In this document: positions 1 to 7,779 of the stretch, piece by piece | How the letters are laid out: the number at the start of each line of letters is the position of its first letter | Numbering within the stretch: the first letter of the stretch is position 1 | Origin: an uncultured Collinsella sp. | GTDB lineage: Bacteria; Actinomycetota; Coriobacteriia; Coriobacteriales; Coriobacteriaceae | NCBI GenBank assembly: GCA_900556365.1 | Contig: USOG01000034.1 | Location: forward strand, 1-11,076 | Direction: 5' to 3' | Length of the DNA stretch: 11,076 nt | Position numbers and translations under genes: made by a program | Notes under the pieces: model-generated | What the model saw: only the letters and a program-made list of their open reading frames with translations | Databases searched by the model: none | Told to the model about the DNA's origin: nothing

Positions 1-167
1 AACACAGCAGCACGCCGGTCCAGCTCGCCTTGGGTATCACCCGGTGCCGCGCCGCAAAGCACGGCGGCGCGATGCCCTGTCTCGATCTGCTCGCGCACAA
101 GCGCGGCAAGGTAGGTGCCGCTGCCGGTGCTATCTGGTTTTTGTGCCGTGATATTGAGGATGCGCAT
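1..167 (-). CDS. Probable GT4-like glycosyltransferase, N-terminal 55 codons only (cut by window edge)
   Basis: The reading frame starts at an ATG at 165-167 and runs off the left edge of the window after 55 codons. The protein begins MRILNITAQKPDSTGSGTYL, followed about 11 residues later by a Gly-His and a hydrophobic strand (AAVLCG). A first beta strand, a Gly/Ser-rich loop, a helix and a 'GH-x-V' second strand form the usual N-terminal Rossmann start of GT-B glycosyltransferases of family GT4. The gene lies 14 bases after the activase stop codon, so it is probably the next gene of the same operon. An AGGGG stretch about 11 bases upstream could serve as ribosome binding site; a GTG at 177-179 is an alternative start that adds four residues. 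The donor and acceptor sugars cannot be inferred, because the nucleotide-sugar site lies in the missing C-terminal half. Another Rossmann-fold enzyme cannot be excluded. Confidence 0.55.
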   Translation of the reverse strand, partial: MRILNITAQKPDSTGSGTYLAALVREQIETGHRAAVLCGAAPGDTQGELDRRAAV

Positions 168-181
168 GTCGCGGTACACCC

Positions 182-946
182 CTAGGCCAAAGCGGCGGCG
201 CGGACAGCCGCGCCGATGGCACCGGCAAAGCGAGCCTGGGGCGAGGTGGTCACCGGCGACCCCAGCAGCTCGCCCAACCGCTCCACCACGAAGGCGTTCT
301 CGCACAGGCCGCCGGTCAGGTAGTACGGGGCGCCCGCGGCCTGCCCGGCCATGGTCGCCACGCGCGAGACCACGCTGTCGATCACGCCACGCGCAATGTT
401 CTCGCGCGGCTCACCGCGACCGATCAGGCTGATGACCTCGCTTTCGGCAAACACCGTGCACATGCTGGAAATCTTGGTGGGCTCGCCGGAACGCGCCAGG
501 TCGGCCATCTGCTGCTGGGAAATGCCAAGGCGGTCGGCCATGATCTCCAAAAAGCGCCCCGTGCCGGCGGCGCACTTGTCGTTCATGGCAAACTTGGCCA
601 CGCGACCGCCCTTGAGTTGGATGACCTTGGTGTCCTGACCGCCCACGTCGATCACCGTGCCGTGATCGCCAAACAGGCGCACGGCACCGGTGCCATGGCA
701 GGTGATCTCGGTCACGACCTTGTGCGCATAGGGCACGGCGACACGACCGTAGCCGGTCGCGATCACGCGCACGTCGTCGGCAGCCACGTCATAGCCAGCC
801 GCGGCAAGCTCGCCGCGCAGACGCTCGGCCGCATCAACCGAGGAGAACCCGGTTGGCTGCACGCACGTCCACGCCACCGAACCCTCCCCGTCGACCACAG
901 CGGCCTTAGCCGCCGTAGACCCGATATCGATCCCGATCCCTATCAT
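182..946 (-). CDS. ATP-dependent acyl-CoA dehydratase / double-cubane reductase activase (HgdC/YjiL family)
   Basis: This 254-aa protein belongs to the ASKHA-fold (actin/Hsp70-like) activators. Proteins of this family form a homodimer around one [4Fe-4S] cluster and use ATP hydrolysis to inject a low-potential electron into a partner dehydratase or reductase. Visible motifs are the phosphate-1 loop GIDIGSTAAK (residues 5-14), DVGGQDTK (100-107), NDKCAAGTGRF (122-132) and SSMCTVFAESE (160-170), then LTGG (210-213) near the adenosine site. Cys125 and Cys163 match the two cysteines each subunit gives to the bridging cluster. Length is normal for the family (about 250-270 aa). The ATG at 944-946 is preceded by a GGGAGAGAG ribosome binding site. 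It follows the second reductase gene after a 155-base gap filled by a large palindrome. It is the only activase in the window, so it probably serves one or both reductase paralogues. Confidence 0.93.
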   Translation of the reverse strand: MIGIGIDIGSTAAKAAVVDGEGSVAWTCVQPTGFSSVDAAERLRGELAAAGYDVAADDVRVIATGYGRVAVPYAHKVVTEITCHGTGAVRLFGDHGTVIDVGGQDTKVIQLKGGRVAKFAMNDKCAAGTGRFLEIMADRLGISQQQMADLARSGEPTKISSMCTVFAESEVISLIGRGEPRENIARGVIDSVVSRVATMAGQAAGAPYYLTGGLCENAFVVERLGELLGSPVTTSPQARFAGAIGAAVRAAALA

Positions 947-998
947 GGCTCTCTCCCAATCTAAACATCAAAGACAGCGGCGCGTTCAGGCGCCTTAG

Positions 999-1107
999 CT
1001 CTAGGTTTCTCAGGTGCCGGAGATTGCCCCGAAAGAGGAGCGCAGCGTACTTTGGGTACGCAAGCGACGGTTTGAGGGGCAAGATCCGGTGCCTGAGGAA
1101 GCTAGAG
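999..1107. repeat. 109-base imperfect palindrome / possible structured RNA between reductase and activase genes
   Basis: The two halves pair around one centre (coordinates summing to 2106): 999-1004 with 1102-1107, 1006-1021 with 1085-1100, 1024-1030 with 1076-1082, and an inner hairpin 1045-1050 (GCGTAC) with 1056-1061 (GTACGC) closing a 5-base loop. It fills most of the 155-base gap and its outer arm begins inside the TAG stop of the upstream reductase gene. Read as plus-strand RNA, 1008/1098, 1015/1091 and 1016/1090 are G-U wobbles, and 1022-1023/1083-1084 and 1031-1032/1074-1075 are tandem G-A pairs. Read as minus-strand RNA the wobbles become A-C mismatches. No U-tract follows on either strand, so it is not a standard terminator. 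A separate small hairpin (979-983 with 990-994) lies beside it. It may be a dispersed palindromic repeat, an mRNA-processing or stability element, or a plus-strand RNA. Confidence 0.75.
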
Positions 1108-2265
1108 GGTTTCGATGAAGGCGGCGATGCGCGTCTCGATCTGGCCCATGTCGCCGTTGCTGTAGTCGGTCTCGATCTTCATATACGGAATACCCGCACC
1201 CTCGACAGCCTCCTGCATGCGCGCGCTCTCAACGTTGAAGGTGTGGCAGGCCTGTAGCACGCTCTCTACCACGCCATCGACATGGTACTTCTCGCACATG
1301 GTCAGTGTGTTCTCCATGCGGCCGTCGTTAGGCGTCATGACCGAGCAGTTGATATCCAGGTAGCGGTCGGCGATGGCGCGCAGAATGTCGGGCGCGTCCG
1401 GGTCGATCATCATAGCCGCCGTGCGCTCGCCCGAGCAGTCGTCCATGCACACGACCACACCGCCGTTGGACTCGATGGTGCGACCGATCTTGTTGATTAC
1501 GCCGCCCACCGGGCAGCCGGTGATCAGAATGCGCTTGGCATCCGCCGCAACCGGGCGCTCGCCCGCGTCGTAGGCCTCGCGCAGCTTGACAACCTTTTGC
1601 TCCAGCTGCTGCGTATAGGCCTCGATATCAAAGCTGAACGTACCGGCAAACATGGTACTCATCAGGTCGACGCCGCTCATGGCCGCCGGCTGGTTGGCCT
1701 GCAGCGCAAACATTTCGAGCTGGGCCGCACGCAAGCGGTTGCGACGACGAACGGCAGCGCGCAGGTCATCGTCGGTAATCGTGATGCCGTAGAAGTTCTC
1801 GAGCTCCTCCTTGAGCAGGCGGCACTCCTCGTACCAGCCTTCACGCTCGTAGGCGCGATCGCGACCCTGCGGAAGATGCAGAATGTGCGTGCGCTTGAGC
1901 TCGTTGAGTAGCTCGTACATCTTCTTCTTGCCGTCGCAGGTGGTCTCGCCGATGATCATGTCGCTAAAGTACGTAAACGGGCACTTTTGCGAGTAGGCAA
2001 AGCCGTAGGTCGACTTGATGAGCGGGCACAGGTTTGCCGGCAGCACCTTCTCGGCCTCAGGAATCACCTCGTCGGACGTACCACACAGAGCGACACTTGC
2101 GACGCCCGCGGCATCGATGATCTCGAGCGGCGTGTAGCTGCACAAAAAGCCGACCAGGCGATTACCCGCCTGTTTGTAATCCTTGACGCGAATAAACGCC
2201 GCCTTGCGTTGCTCGTTGAACTCCTCAAACGTGCGCGGCAACGGCTGTTCTTCGATATCGGCCAT
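1102..2265 (-). CDS. Double-cubane-cluster anaerobic reductase, YjiM/DCCP-like (2-hydroxyacyl-CoA dehydratase superfamily)
   Basis: This 387-aa protein resembles, from memory, E. coli YjiM and the double-cubane cluster protein of Carboxydothermus. Such proteins carry an [8Fe-9S] cluster and perform ATP-dependent reductions once charged by a partner activase; their natural substrates are unknown. Cysteine-bearing motifs occur in family order: FLCSYTP (C42), ALCGTSDE (C61), NLCPLIKS (C80), [10 protein letters not shown] (C95), [12 protein letters not shown] (C110), ITGCPVGG (C251), DDCSGE (C277), [10 protein letters not shown] (C307) and [11 protein letters not shown] (C340). The C-terminal [11 protein letters not shown]...AAFIETL block is also typical. 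The ATG at 2263-2265 is chosen because AGAGGGGAA lies just upstream; an in-frame extension to 2328 adds 21 residues with no family resemblance. It follows the importer ATPase gene by 76 bases and precedes the activase gene, as expected for a reductase/activase pair. A 2-hydroxyacyl-CoA dehydratase function is less likely but possible. Confidence 0.9.
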   Translation of the reverse strand: MADIEEQPLPRTFEEFNEQRKAAFIRVKDYKQAGNRLVGFLCSYTPLEIIDAAGVASVALCGTSDEVIPEAEKVLPANLCPLIKSTYGFAYSQKCPFTYFSDMIIGETTCDGKKKMYELLNELKRTHILHLPQGRDRAYEREGWYEECRLLKEELENFYGITITDDDLRAAVRRRNRLRAAQLEMFALQANQPAAMSGVDLMSTMFAGTFSFDIEAYTQQLEQKVVKLREAYDAGERPVAADAKRILITGCPVGGVINKIGRTIESNGGVVVCMDDCSGERTAAMMIDPDAPDILRAIADRYLDINCSVMTPNDGRMENTLTMCEKYHVDGVVESVLQACHTFNVESARMQEAVEGAGIPYMKIETDYSNGDMGQIETRIAAFIETL

Positions 2266-2299
2266 AGTAGTTCCCCTCTCTTGCACCGATATACCGACA

Positions 2300-2328
2300 A
2301 TTAAACAACAAACCCACGCCATACCCAA
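2300..2328 (-). promoter_or_regulatory. Possible internal promoter for the reductase-activase genes
   Basis: On the minus strand TTGGGT (2323-2328) and TTTAAT (2300-2305) are separated by exactly 17 bases. The -10-like box matches TATAAT at five of six positions and the -35-like box matches TTGACA at three. The element lies in the 76-base gap after the importer ATPase gene, about 35 bases before the reductase start codon, in an AT-richer stretch than the surrounding coding DNA. It could give the reductase/activase pair expression independent of the importer. Support comes from sequence match alone. Confidence 0.3.
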
Positions 2329-2341
2329 AAGGAAGCATCCT

Positions 2342-3116
2342 CTAGGGAATGGCGTCGATAAGCTCCTGCGTATACGGATCGCTCGGGTGCGCGATCACAT
2401 CCTCGGCCGCGCCTTCCTCGACAAGACGACCGTGGTAGAGCACGCCAATCCGATCGGACATATGCCGAACCACACGCATATCATGCGTGATAAACAGCAG
2501 CGCCACGCCCGTCGTGCGCTGCAGGTCGCGAAGCAAGTTGAGCACTTGAGCCTGAACGGACACGTCAAGCGCCGAGACCGGCTCGTCGCATACCACAAGG
2601 CGCGGCTCGCAAATAAGCGCCCGTGCCAGATTGAGTCGCTGACGCTGTCCCCCCGAAAGGTCGTGCGGATAGCGGTCATAATGCTCTGCCAGAAGACCGA
2701 CCGAGGCCAGGGCCGAGAGCGCGCGCCCATGGCGCTCATCCGCATCGCGCACGCCGGCGATAATCAGCGGCTCCTCCAAAATGCGGCCGACACGGTTGCG
2801 CGGGTCAAAAGCCGTAGAGCTATCCTGGAACACCAGCTGGATCTCGCGGCGAAACGGCTTGCGTTCGCGCTCCGACATCGTGGCGAGGTCGCGACCGCGA
2901 TAGACAATCGAGCCGGAATCCGCACGCTCGAGACCACAGATCAGGCGCCCAGTCGTCGACTTGCCCGATCCGGATTCGCCAACCAGGCCATAGACCTCGC
3001 CCGGCGCAATCTCAAACGACAGATCGTCCACGGCGGTAAAGGCCTGACGCTTAAAACCTGAGCCCGGCATGGGATACGCTTTAGTCAGATGTGAGACCCT
3101 AAGCAGGGCTTCGCTA

Positions 3117-3127
<11 letters not shown>
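2342..3127 (-). CDS. Peptide/nickel-type ABC importer, second ATPase subunit (DppF/OppF/NikE-like)
   Basis: This cytoplasmic nucleotide-binding subunit powers import together with the neighbouring ATPase. In the 261-aa form starting at the ATG at 3125-3127 the motifs are Walker A GESGSGKS (50-57), Q-loop VFQD (Gln101), signature LSGGQRQR (157-164), Walker B LVVCDEP (177-183) and H-loop THD (His215). The protein ends at [15 protein letters not shown] and so lacks the roughly 60-residue C-terminal Cys-containing tail of full-length OppF proteins; this short form resembles NikE-type subunits. The start is chosen because AAGGGGAG lies just upstream. It overlaps the 3' end of the first ATPase gene by 11 bases, which suggests translational coupling. 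An ATG at 3175 would add 16 residues deep within the upstream gene and is less likely. Confidence 0.93.
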
Positions 3128-4112
<985 letters not shown>

Positions 4113-4115
4113 GGG

Positions 4116-4946
4116 CTAGTCCTCCTTGGTCTTGGGGTCGAGGGCGTCGCGCAGGCCGTCGCCGGCCAGATTGAGCGAAAGCACGCTCGCGATGATGGCT
4201 GCTGCCGGGAAGAAAATCATCCACCAGGCTTTGCGCATCACGTTCTTGCCCGCCTGCAGGATGTTTCCCCAGCTGGCGTCGGGCGCCTTGATACCCAGGC
4301 CCAGAAACGAGAGGGCGGCCTCCGAGAGCACGGCCTCGGCAAAGACGAAGGTCGCCTGCACCAGGAAGGGCGCCATAACGTTGGGCACGATATGCAGCCA
4401 CACGATGCGCGCGGTCGAGGCGCCCTGCACGCGCAGGGCCTCCACAAAGGGCTCCTCCTTGACCACCATCGCACGCGAGCGCACGATGCGCGCCATGCTG
4501 GGCGTATAGACGATGGAGAGCGCGATGATGACGTTCCAGACCGAGGCGCCCATCATGGCCATGAGTGCGATAGCCAAAAGCACGCCCGGAATAGACATAA
4601 GGCCGTCGCAGATGCGCATGAGAATATGATCGAGTCTCTCGTTGTAGCACGCATAGGCGCCGATCACCAAGCCGAGCGCACTCGTCGCGAGCGTGACGGC
4701 AATGCCGACGCCAAGCGACACGCGCGCGCCCGCGATGACGCGGGCAAGCAGGTCGCGGCCAAAGTCATCGCAGCCAAAGGGATGCGCAGGCGAAGGTGCC
4801 GAAAGTCGCAACGTCATCTCCTGCGCATTGGGATCAACCGTCCACACCAGCGGACCGACGAGCGCGATCAGCGCAATCGCCAGGAAAATGCAGCCGCCGA
4901 CCACAAACCCCTTGTTGGCAAGAGCCTTCTTAAAGTTTGCCATCAT
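4116..4946 (-). CDS. Peptide/nickel-type ABC importer, permease subunit C (DppC/OppC-like)
   Basis: This 276-aa inner-membrane permease pairs with the B-type permease to form the translocation channel. An N-terminal membrane segment lies at about 13-36, followed by the DppC-type motif HPFGCDDFGRDLLARV (55-70). The cytoplasmic EAA loop (about 166-190, EALRVQGASTARIVWLHIVP) contacts the ATPases, and ALSFLGLGIKAPDASWGN (211-228) is characteristic of the OppC/DppC branch. The start at 4944-4946 is preferred because its ATG overlaps the TGA of the permease B gene in an ATGA arrangement and GGGG lies 6 bases upstream. An in-frame ATG at 4956-4958 adds four residues. Spacing to the next gene is 3 bases. 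Confidence 0.94.
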   Translation of the reverse strand: MMANFKKALANKGFVVGGCIFLAIALIALVGPLVWTVDPNAQEMTLRLSAPSPAHPFGCDDFGRDLLARVIAGARVSLGVGIAVTLATSALGLVIGAYACYNERLDHILMRICDGLMSIPGVLLAIALMAMMGASVWNVIIALSIVYTPSMARIVRSRAMVVKEEPFVEALRVQGASTARIVWLHIVPNVMAPFLVQATFVFAEAVLSEAALSFLGLGIKAPDASWGNILQAGKNVMRKAWWMIFFPAAAIIASVLSLNLAGDGLRDALDPKTKED

Positions 4947-5896
4947 GCATCGCCCCATTTGCGAGCGCGCGGGTCAAAAGCGCCGTAGGCAAGGTCGACG
5001 GCCAGATTGATCACCGAATTCAACAAGGCGATGACCAGCAGCACGCCCTGAATCACCGGATAATCGCGACGCTCGATAGAACTCGTGACCAGCTGGCCCA
5101 AACCGGGGATGTTAAAAATGGCCTCAGTCACCACGGCGCCCGTAATCAGGGCGCCAAAAGAATAGCCGACCGAGGTGAGAATCGGCAGCGCTGCGTTGCG
5201 CAGGGCATGGGCCAGCACCACGCGAAACTCGGAGACGCCCTTGGCACGCGCCGTCTTGACGCAGTCAAGCTGCATGGCCTCGATAACGCTCGAACGGGTC
5301 ATGCGCATGAGCAGGGCCGCCTGCACGCATCCAAGCGATATGGCCGGCAACGCAAGATAGCGTAAATGGCTGAACCAGCCCTTCGATAGCGGCGCATAGC
5401 CGGCCACCGGGAACACACGCAACGTGACGGCAAACAGCCACATCAGCATGAGCGCCATCAAAAAGCCGGGTATCGCCACGCCCAAAAGAGCAACGACACG
5501 CAAGACCGCGTCGGTGCGCGACCCATGCTTGAGGGCAGCGACGACGCCGCAGGGCAGTGCAATCAACAGCGCGATGAACTGTGCCAGAAGCGCGAGCGAT
5601 AGCGTCGGGCCAAAGTGCTCGGCGATCGCCTGCGTGACGGGCTGGCGCATAAAATACGAATCGCCCAGGTCGCCGGTAAGCACGCCGCCCATCCACTCAA
5701 CGTAGCGCTGCGGCAGCGGCTCGTTGAGTCCCAGGCTATCGTTGACGCGCTCGATCTGGTCGGCCGAAGCCTCCATGCCGAGCATCGAAGAGGCCGGGTC
5801 ACCCGGTGTGAGATAGATAATCAAAAACACGACGACCGAGATGATGAGCATCACCGGAACCATCGCGCCTATACGTTTGAGCGTGTACTTCAACAT
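4943..5896 (-). CDS. Peptide/nickel-type ABC importer, permease subunit B (DppB/OppB-like)
   Basis: This 317-aa integral membrane protein has the classical DppB start (MLKYTLKRIGAMVPVMLIIS), a first membrane helix at about 9-30 ending in LTPGDPA, a periplasmic-type region and about five further hydrophobic segments. The EAA-type loop is at about 208-237 (LDCVKTARAKGVSEFRVVLA), followed by ALITGAVVTEAIFNIPGLG (249-267), a highly conserved family stretch. Length is typical. No good ribosome binding site is seen close to the ATG: the nearest purine-rich stretch (GAGGGG) is about 15 bases away, and an in-frame stop lies just upstream. Weak initiation plus the stem-loop in the preceding gap may keep permease levels below those of the binding protein. 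It overlaps the C-subunit gene by four bases. Confidence 0.94.
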   Translation of the reverse strand: MLKYTLKRIGAMVPVMLIISVVVFLIIYLTPGDPASSMLGMEASADQIERVNDSLGLNEPLPQRYVEWMGGVLTGDLGDSYFMRQPVTQAIAEHFGPTLSLALLAQFIALLIALPCGVVAALKHGSRTDAVLRVVALLGVAIPGFLMALMLMWLFAVTLRVFPVAGYAPLSKGWFSHLRYLALPAISLGCVQAALLMRMTRSSVIEAMQLDCVKTARAKGVSEFRVVLAHALRNAALPILTSVGYSFGALITGAVVTEAIFNIPGLGQLVTSSIERRDYPVIQGVLLVIALLNSVINLAVDLAYGAFDPRARKWGDA

Positions 5897-5930
5897 GCGA
5901 GGCGTCTATTTCCCCTCTGAACGTGGACAG

Positions 5931-5974
5931 GGCGTGGCGGCCACAGGGAACCAGACCCCTCCAGCCGCCACGCC
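5931..5974 (-). promoter_or_regulatory. Strong stem-loop between binding-protein and permease genes
   Basis: GGCGTGGCGGC (5931-5941) and GCCGCCACGCC (5964-5974) form a perfect 11-bp stem. After a symmetric 3x3 internal loop a further 4-bp stem (5945-5948 with 5957-5960) closes an 8-base loop on the same axis. It occupies half of the 88-base gap. On the minus-strand transcript no U-run follows, so this is not a complete intrinsic terminator. Stem-loops at this position in binding-protein-dependent importers commonly protect the upstream mRNA and raise the ratio of binding protein to permease; that role is inferred here. Confidence 0.72.
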
Positions 5975-5984
5975 AGCTATTGCA

Positions 5985-7595
5985 TTACTCCGGACGCTTG
6001 GCATTCCAAACGATGGCGCCGTCGAGCACCTCGACGTCCTCGACGTCTGCCTGGGTGCCCGTAATGGAAGCGTAGTGGCAAAGCGGCTCGATGACGGCGA
6101 TCTCATAGAGGCGCTCCTGAGCCTCGGCCCACTTCTTGGCCGCGGCGTCGGTGTCCTTGGCGGTGCGGGTCTCGGCCACAAGCTTGAGCGCCTTCTCGTC
6201 GGACAGGCCATAGAAGGCCTTGGAGACCGAGAGGGACTGGGCCGGGATGGGCTTGTAGTTGGTGGAGGCCACAAAGAGGTCCCACTGCTCGGGCTTGCCG
6301 GAGCGGATGTCCATAAAGGTCGCGAACTCGTAGCTGTCGACTTCGGCGGTGAAGCCGGCCTTCTCGAGCTGCTCCTGCAGCGCGACGGTGGCGTTGTACA
6401 TATCCTTGTAGTCGGGGGTGGTCAGCAGCTTGACCGTCTCACCGGCATAGGAGGTCTTGGCCAGAGCCTTCTTGGCGGCCTTGGCGTCGGCCTGGTTGAA
6501 GTACTTCTTGCCCGCGTCGGTCGCCCACTGAGCGTTCTCGGGGTTGCCAAGGTTGGGATCGATGTTGAAGAGCTCCTTCTCGCCATAGGCGGCAAGAGCG
6601 GCCGCCTCGCAGTCGATAGCCATGAGGGCGCACTTGCGGATCTCCTCGTCGGCGAAGACGCCCTCGTTCATGTTGAGGAAGGCGGTCAGAACGCCGGCAT
6701 TATGGGTGTAGAGATTAACGTCGTCGTTGCCGTCGAAGTCGTGGTAGTTCTCGGTGGGGATCTCGCCAGCGATATCGTACTCGCCGGTCTCAAACCCGCT
6801 CACGCGCGTGGAGGCCTCGGTCACGAACTGATAGTAAATGTCCTTGGTGGGCGCGGAGACCTTGCCGGTGTAGCCCGAAGCCTTGCCGTGAGCGGCGACA
6901 TAGTCTTCGTAGCGGGTGAGATGGACGTACTGGTCCTGCTTCCACTCCACAAACTTGTAAGCACCGGTACCCACGTACTCGGTCACGCCGGTATCGTCCG
7001 CGGCCTCGATGACCTCGGAGGGGAAGATACCCGGATACTGGGAGTGGTTGCCCAGGATGATCAGAAAGTCGATGGCGGGCTCGGTCAGCGTGCAGGTGAC
7101 CTCGTGGTCGCCCGAGGCGGCGAAGGTGGCGCCGGGCAGCAGGCTCGCGGCGCGGTCGTTGACGGTGAGCCAGCGGTTCATTGAGGCCACGACGTCCTCG
7201 GAGCCAAACTCCTTGCCGTTGTGGAAGGTGACGCCCTCGCGCAGCTTGATGGTGTAGGTCAGGCCATCGTCGGAGACCTTATAGTCCTTGGCCAGCACGG
7301 GCTGGGGCTCGTAGTCGCTATCGAGGCCAAAGAGCGGCTCGACGACGTTGCAGATGATGTCCATGGTCACAAGAGACGACGTGGTGTGCGGATCGAGACC
7401 GTCCGGGCTCGCCGGTAACGCGATCCGCAGCTCGTCGCGATACTCCACATCCTGGCCGGAGGCAGCGACGCTACCGCTCTCGGCGCCCGAACCGCCGCAG
7501 CCGGTGAGGCCGAGGCCCGCCATGGCGCACAGGGCAGCGGAGCCGGTCAGAAAACCGCGACGGGAGACGCCCGCCTTGAAAAGATCGTTGTTCAT
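5985..7595 (-). CDS. ABC importer substrate-binding lipoprotein, family 5 (DppA/OppA/NikA-like), Tat-type signal
   Basis: This 536-aa extracytoplasmic solute-binding protein delivers the ligand to the permeases encoded downstream. The N-terminus carries a twin-arginine motif (SRRGFL, residues 11-16), a hydrophobic stretch, and a lipobox LTGC with Cys33 as the lipidated residue. It should therefore be exported folded by the Tat system and anchored to the outer face of the membrane. The family-5 block DGLTYTIKLREGVTFHNGK (110-128), followed by EDVVASMNRW (133-142), is clear, and length is normal. The ATG at 7593-7595 is preceded by AAAGGA 6 bases upstream; an ATG eight codons earlier is less well placed. 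Ligand specificity (peptide, nickel chelate, other) cannot be read from sequence alone. It is encoded between a reductase paralogue and the permeases, with stem-loops on both sides. Confidence 0.95.
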   Translation of the reverse strand: MNNDLFKAGVSRRGFLTGSAALCAMAGLGLTGCGGSGAESGSVAASGQDVEYRDELRIALPASPDGLDPHTTSSLVTMDIICNVVEPLFGLDSDYEPQPVLAKDYKVSDDGLTYTIKLREGVTFHNGKEFGSEDVVASMNRWLTVNDRAASLLPGATFAASGDHEVTCTLTEPAIDFLIILGNHSQYPGIFPSEVIEAADDTGVTEYVGTGAYKFVEWKQDQYVHLTRYEDYVAAHGKASGYTGKVSAPTKDIYYQFVTEASTRVSGFETGEYDIAGEIPTENYHDFDGNDDVNLYTHNAGVLTAFLNMNEGVFADEEIRKCALMAIDCEAAALAAYGEKELFNIDPNLGNPENAQWATDAGKKYFNQADAKAAKKALAKTSYAGETVKLLTTPDYKDMYNATVALQEQLEKAGFTAEVDSYEFATFMDIRSGKPEQWDLFVASTNYKPIPAQSLSVSKAFYGLSDEKALKLVAETRTAKDTDAAAKKWAEAQERLYEIAVIEPLCHYASITGTQADVEDVEVLDGAIVWNAKRPE

Positions 7596-7630
7596 TGAGT
7601 TCCTTTCGCGTCTGAACAAACGGATAGAAT

Positions 7631-7663
7631 CTGCCGGGACGGCGGAAATCCCCGCCCCGGCAG
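7631..7663 (-). promoter_or_regulatory. 12-bp stem-loop upstream of the binding-protein gene
   Basis: CTGCCGGGACGG (7631-7642) and CCGCCCCGGCAG (7652-7663) pair over 12 positions around a 9-base loop. The one non-Watson-Crick pair is G-U on the minus-strand RNA and A-C on the other strand, which fits an RNA element of the operon transcript. It ends 35 bases before the binding-protein ATG. What follows on the minus strand is not U-rich, so it is unlikely to be a full terminator. It may be a processing or 5'-end stabilising element that isolates the importer mRNA from the upstream reductase gene. Confidence 0.65.
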
Positions 7664-7729
7664 CTATGCGAAGCCGATCGGCGCCCTGCGGTGCATCCGG
7701 ACACCAACCGGCATGACAACAGAGAAATC

Positions 7730-7746
7730 CCTATCGCGTGGATAGG
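7730..7746 (-). terminator. Weak terminator-like or attenuating hairpin after the first reductase gene
   Basis: CCTATC (7730-7735) and GATAGG (7741-7746) form a perfect 6-bp stem with a 5-base loop, 34 bases after the reductase stop codon. On the minus strand it is followed by GATTTCTCTGTTGT, which is only moderately U-rich. It could cause partial termination between the reductase and the importer genes. The stem is short and about half GC, so efficient termination is doubtful. The rest of the 184-base gap (7596-7779) holds the larger stem-loop at 7631-7663; I see no convincing promoter in it. Confidence 0.3.
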
Positions 7747-7779
7747 AACACCCGGCGGCGCAGCTTGGCGCAGGTGCGG

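Noticed and set aside
999..1107. Intrinsic terminator between reductase and activase genes
   Set aside because: The palindrome is far longer than a terminator stem, is interrupted by mismatches, and has no U-tract on either strand.
2266..2328. Extended N-terminus of the second reductase from the ATG at 2326-2328
   Set aside because: The extra 21 residues (starting [12 protein letters not shown]) have no family counterpart, whereas the ATG at 2263-2265 has AGAGGGGAA directly upstream.
2183..3061. 292-codon plus-strand frame
   Set aside because: It is antisense to the DppF-like ATPase gene, which has all ATPase motifs; the plus-strand translation has none.
5841..7184. 447-codon open frame on the plus strand
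   Set aside because: It is antisense to the binding-protein gene and the start of the permease B gene, with low-complexity Gly/Val/Leu composition and no family resemblance.
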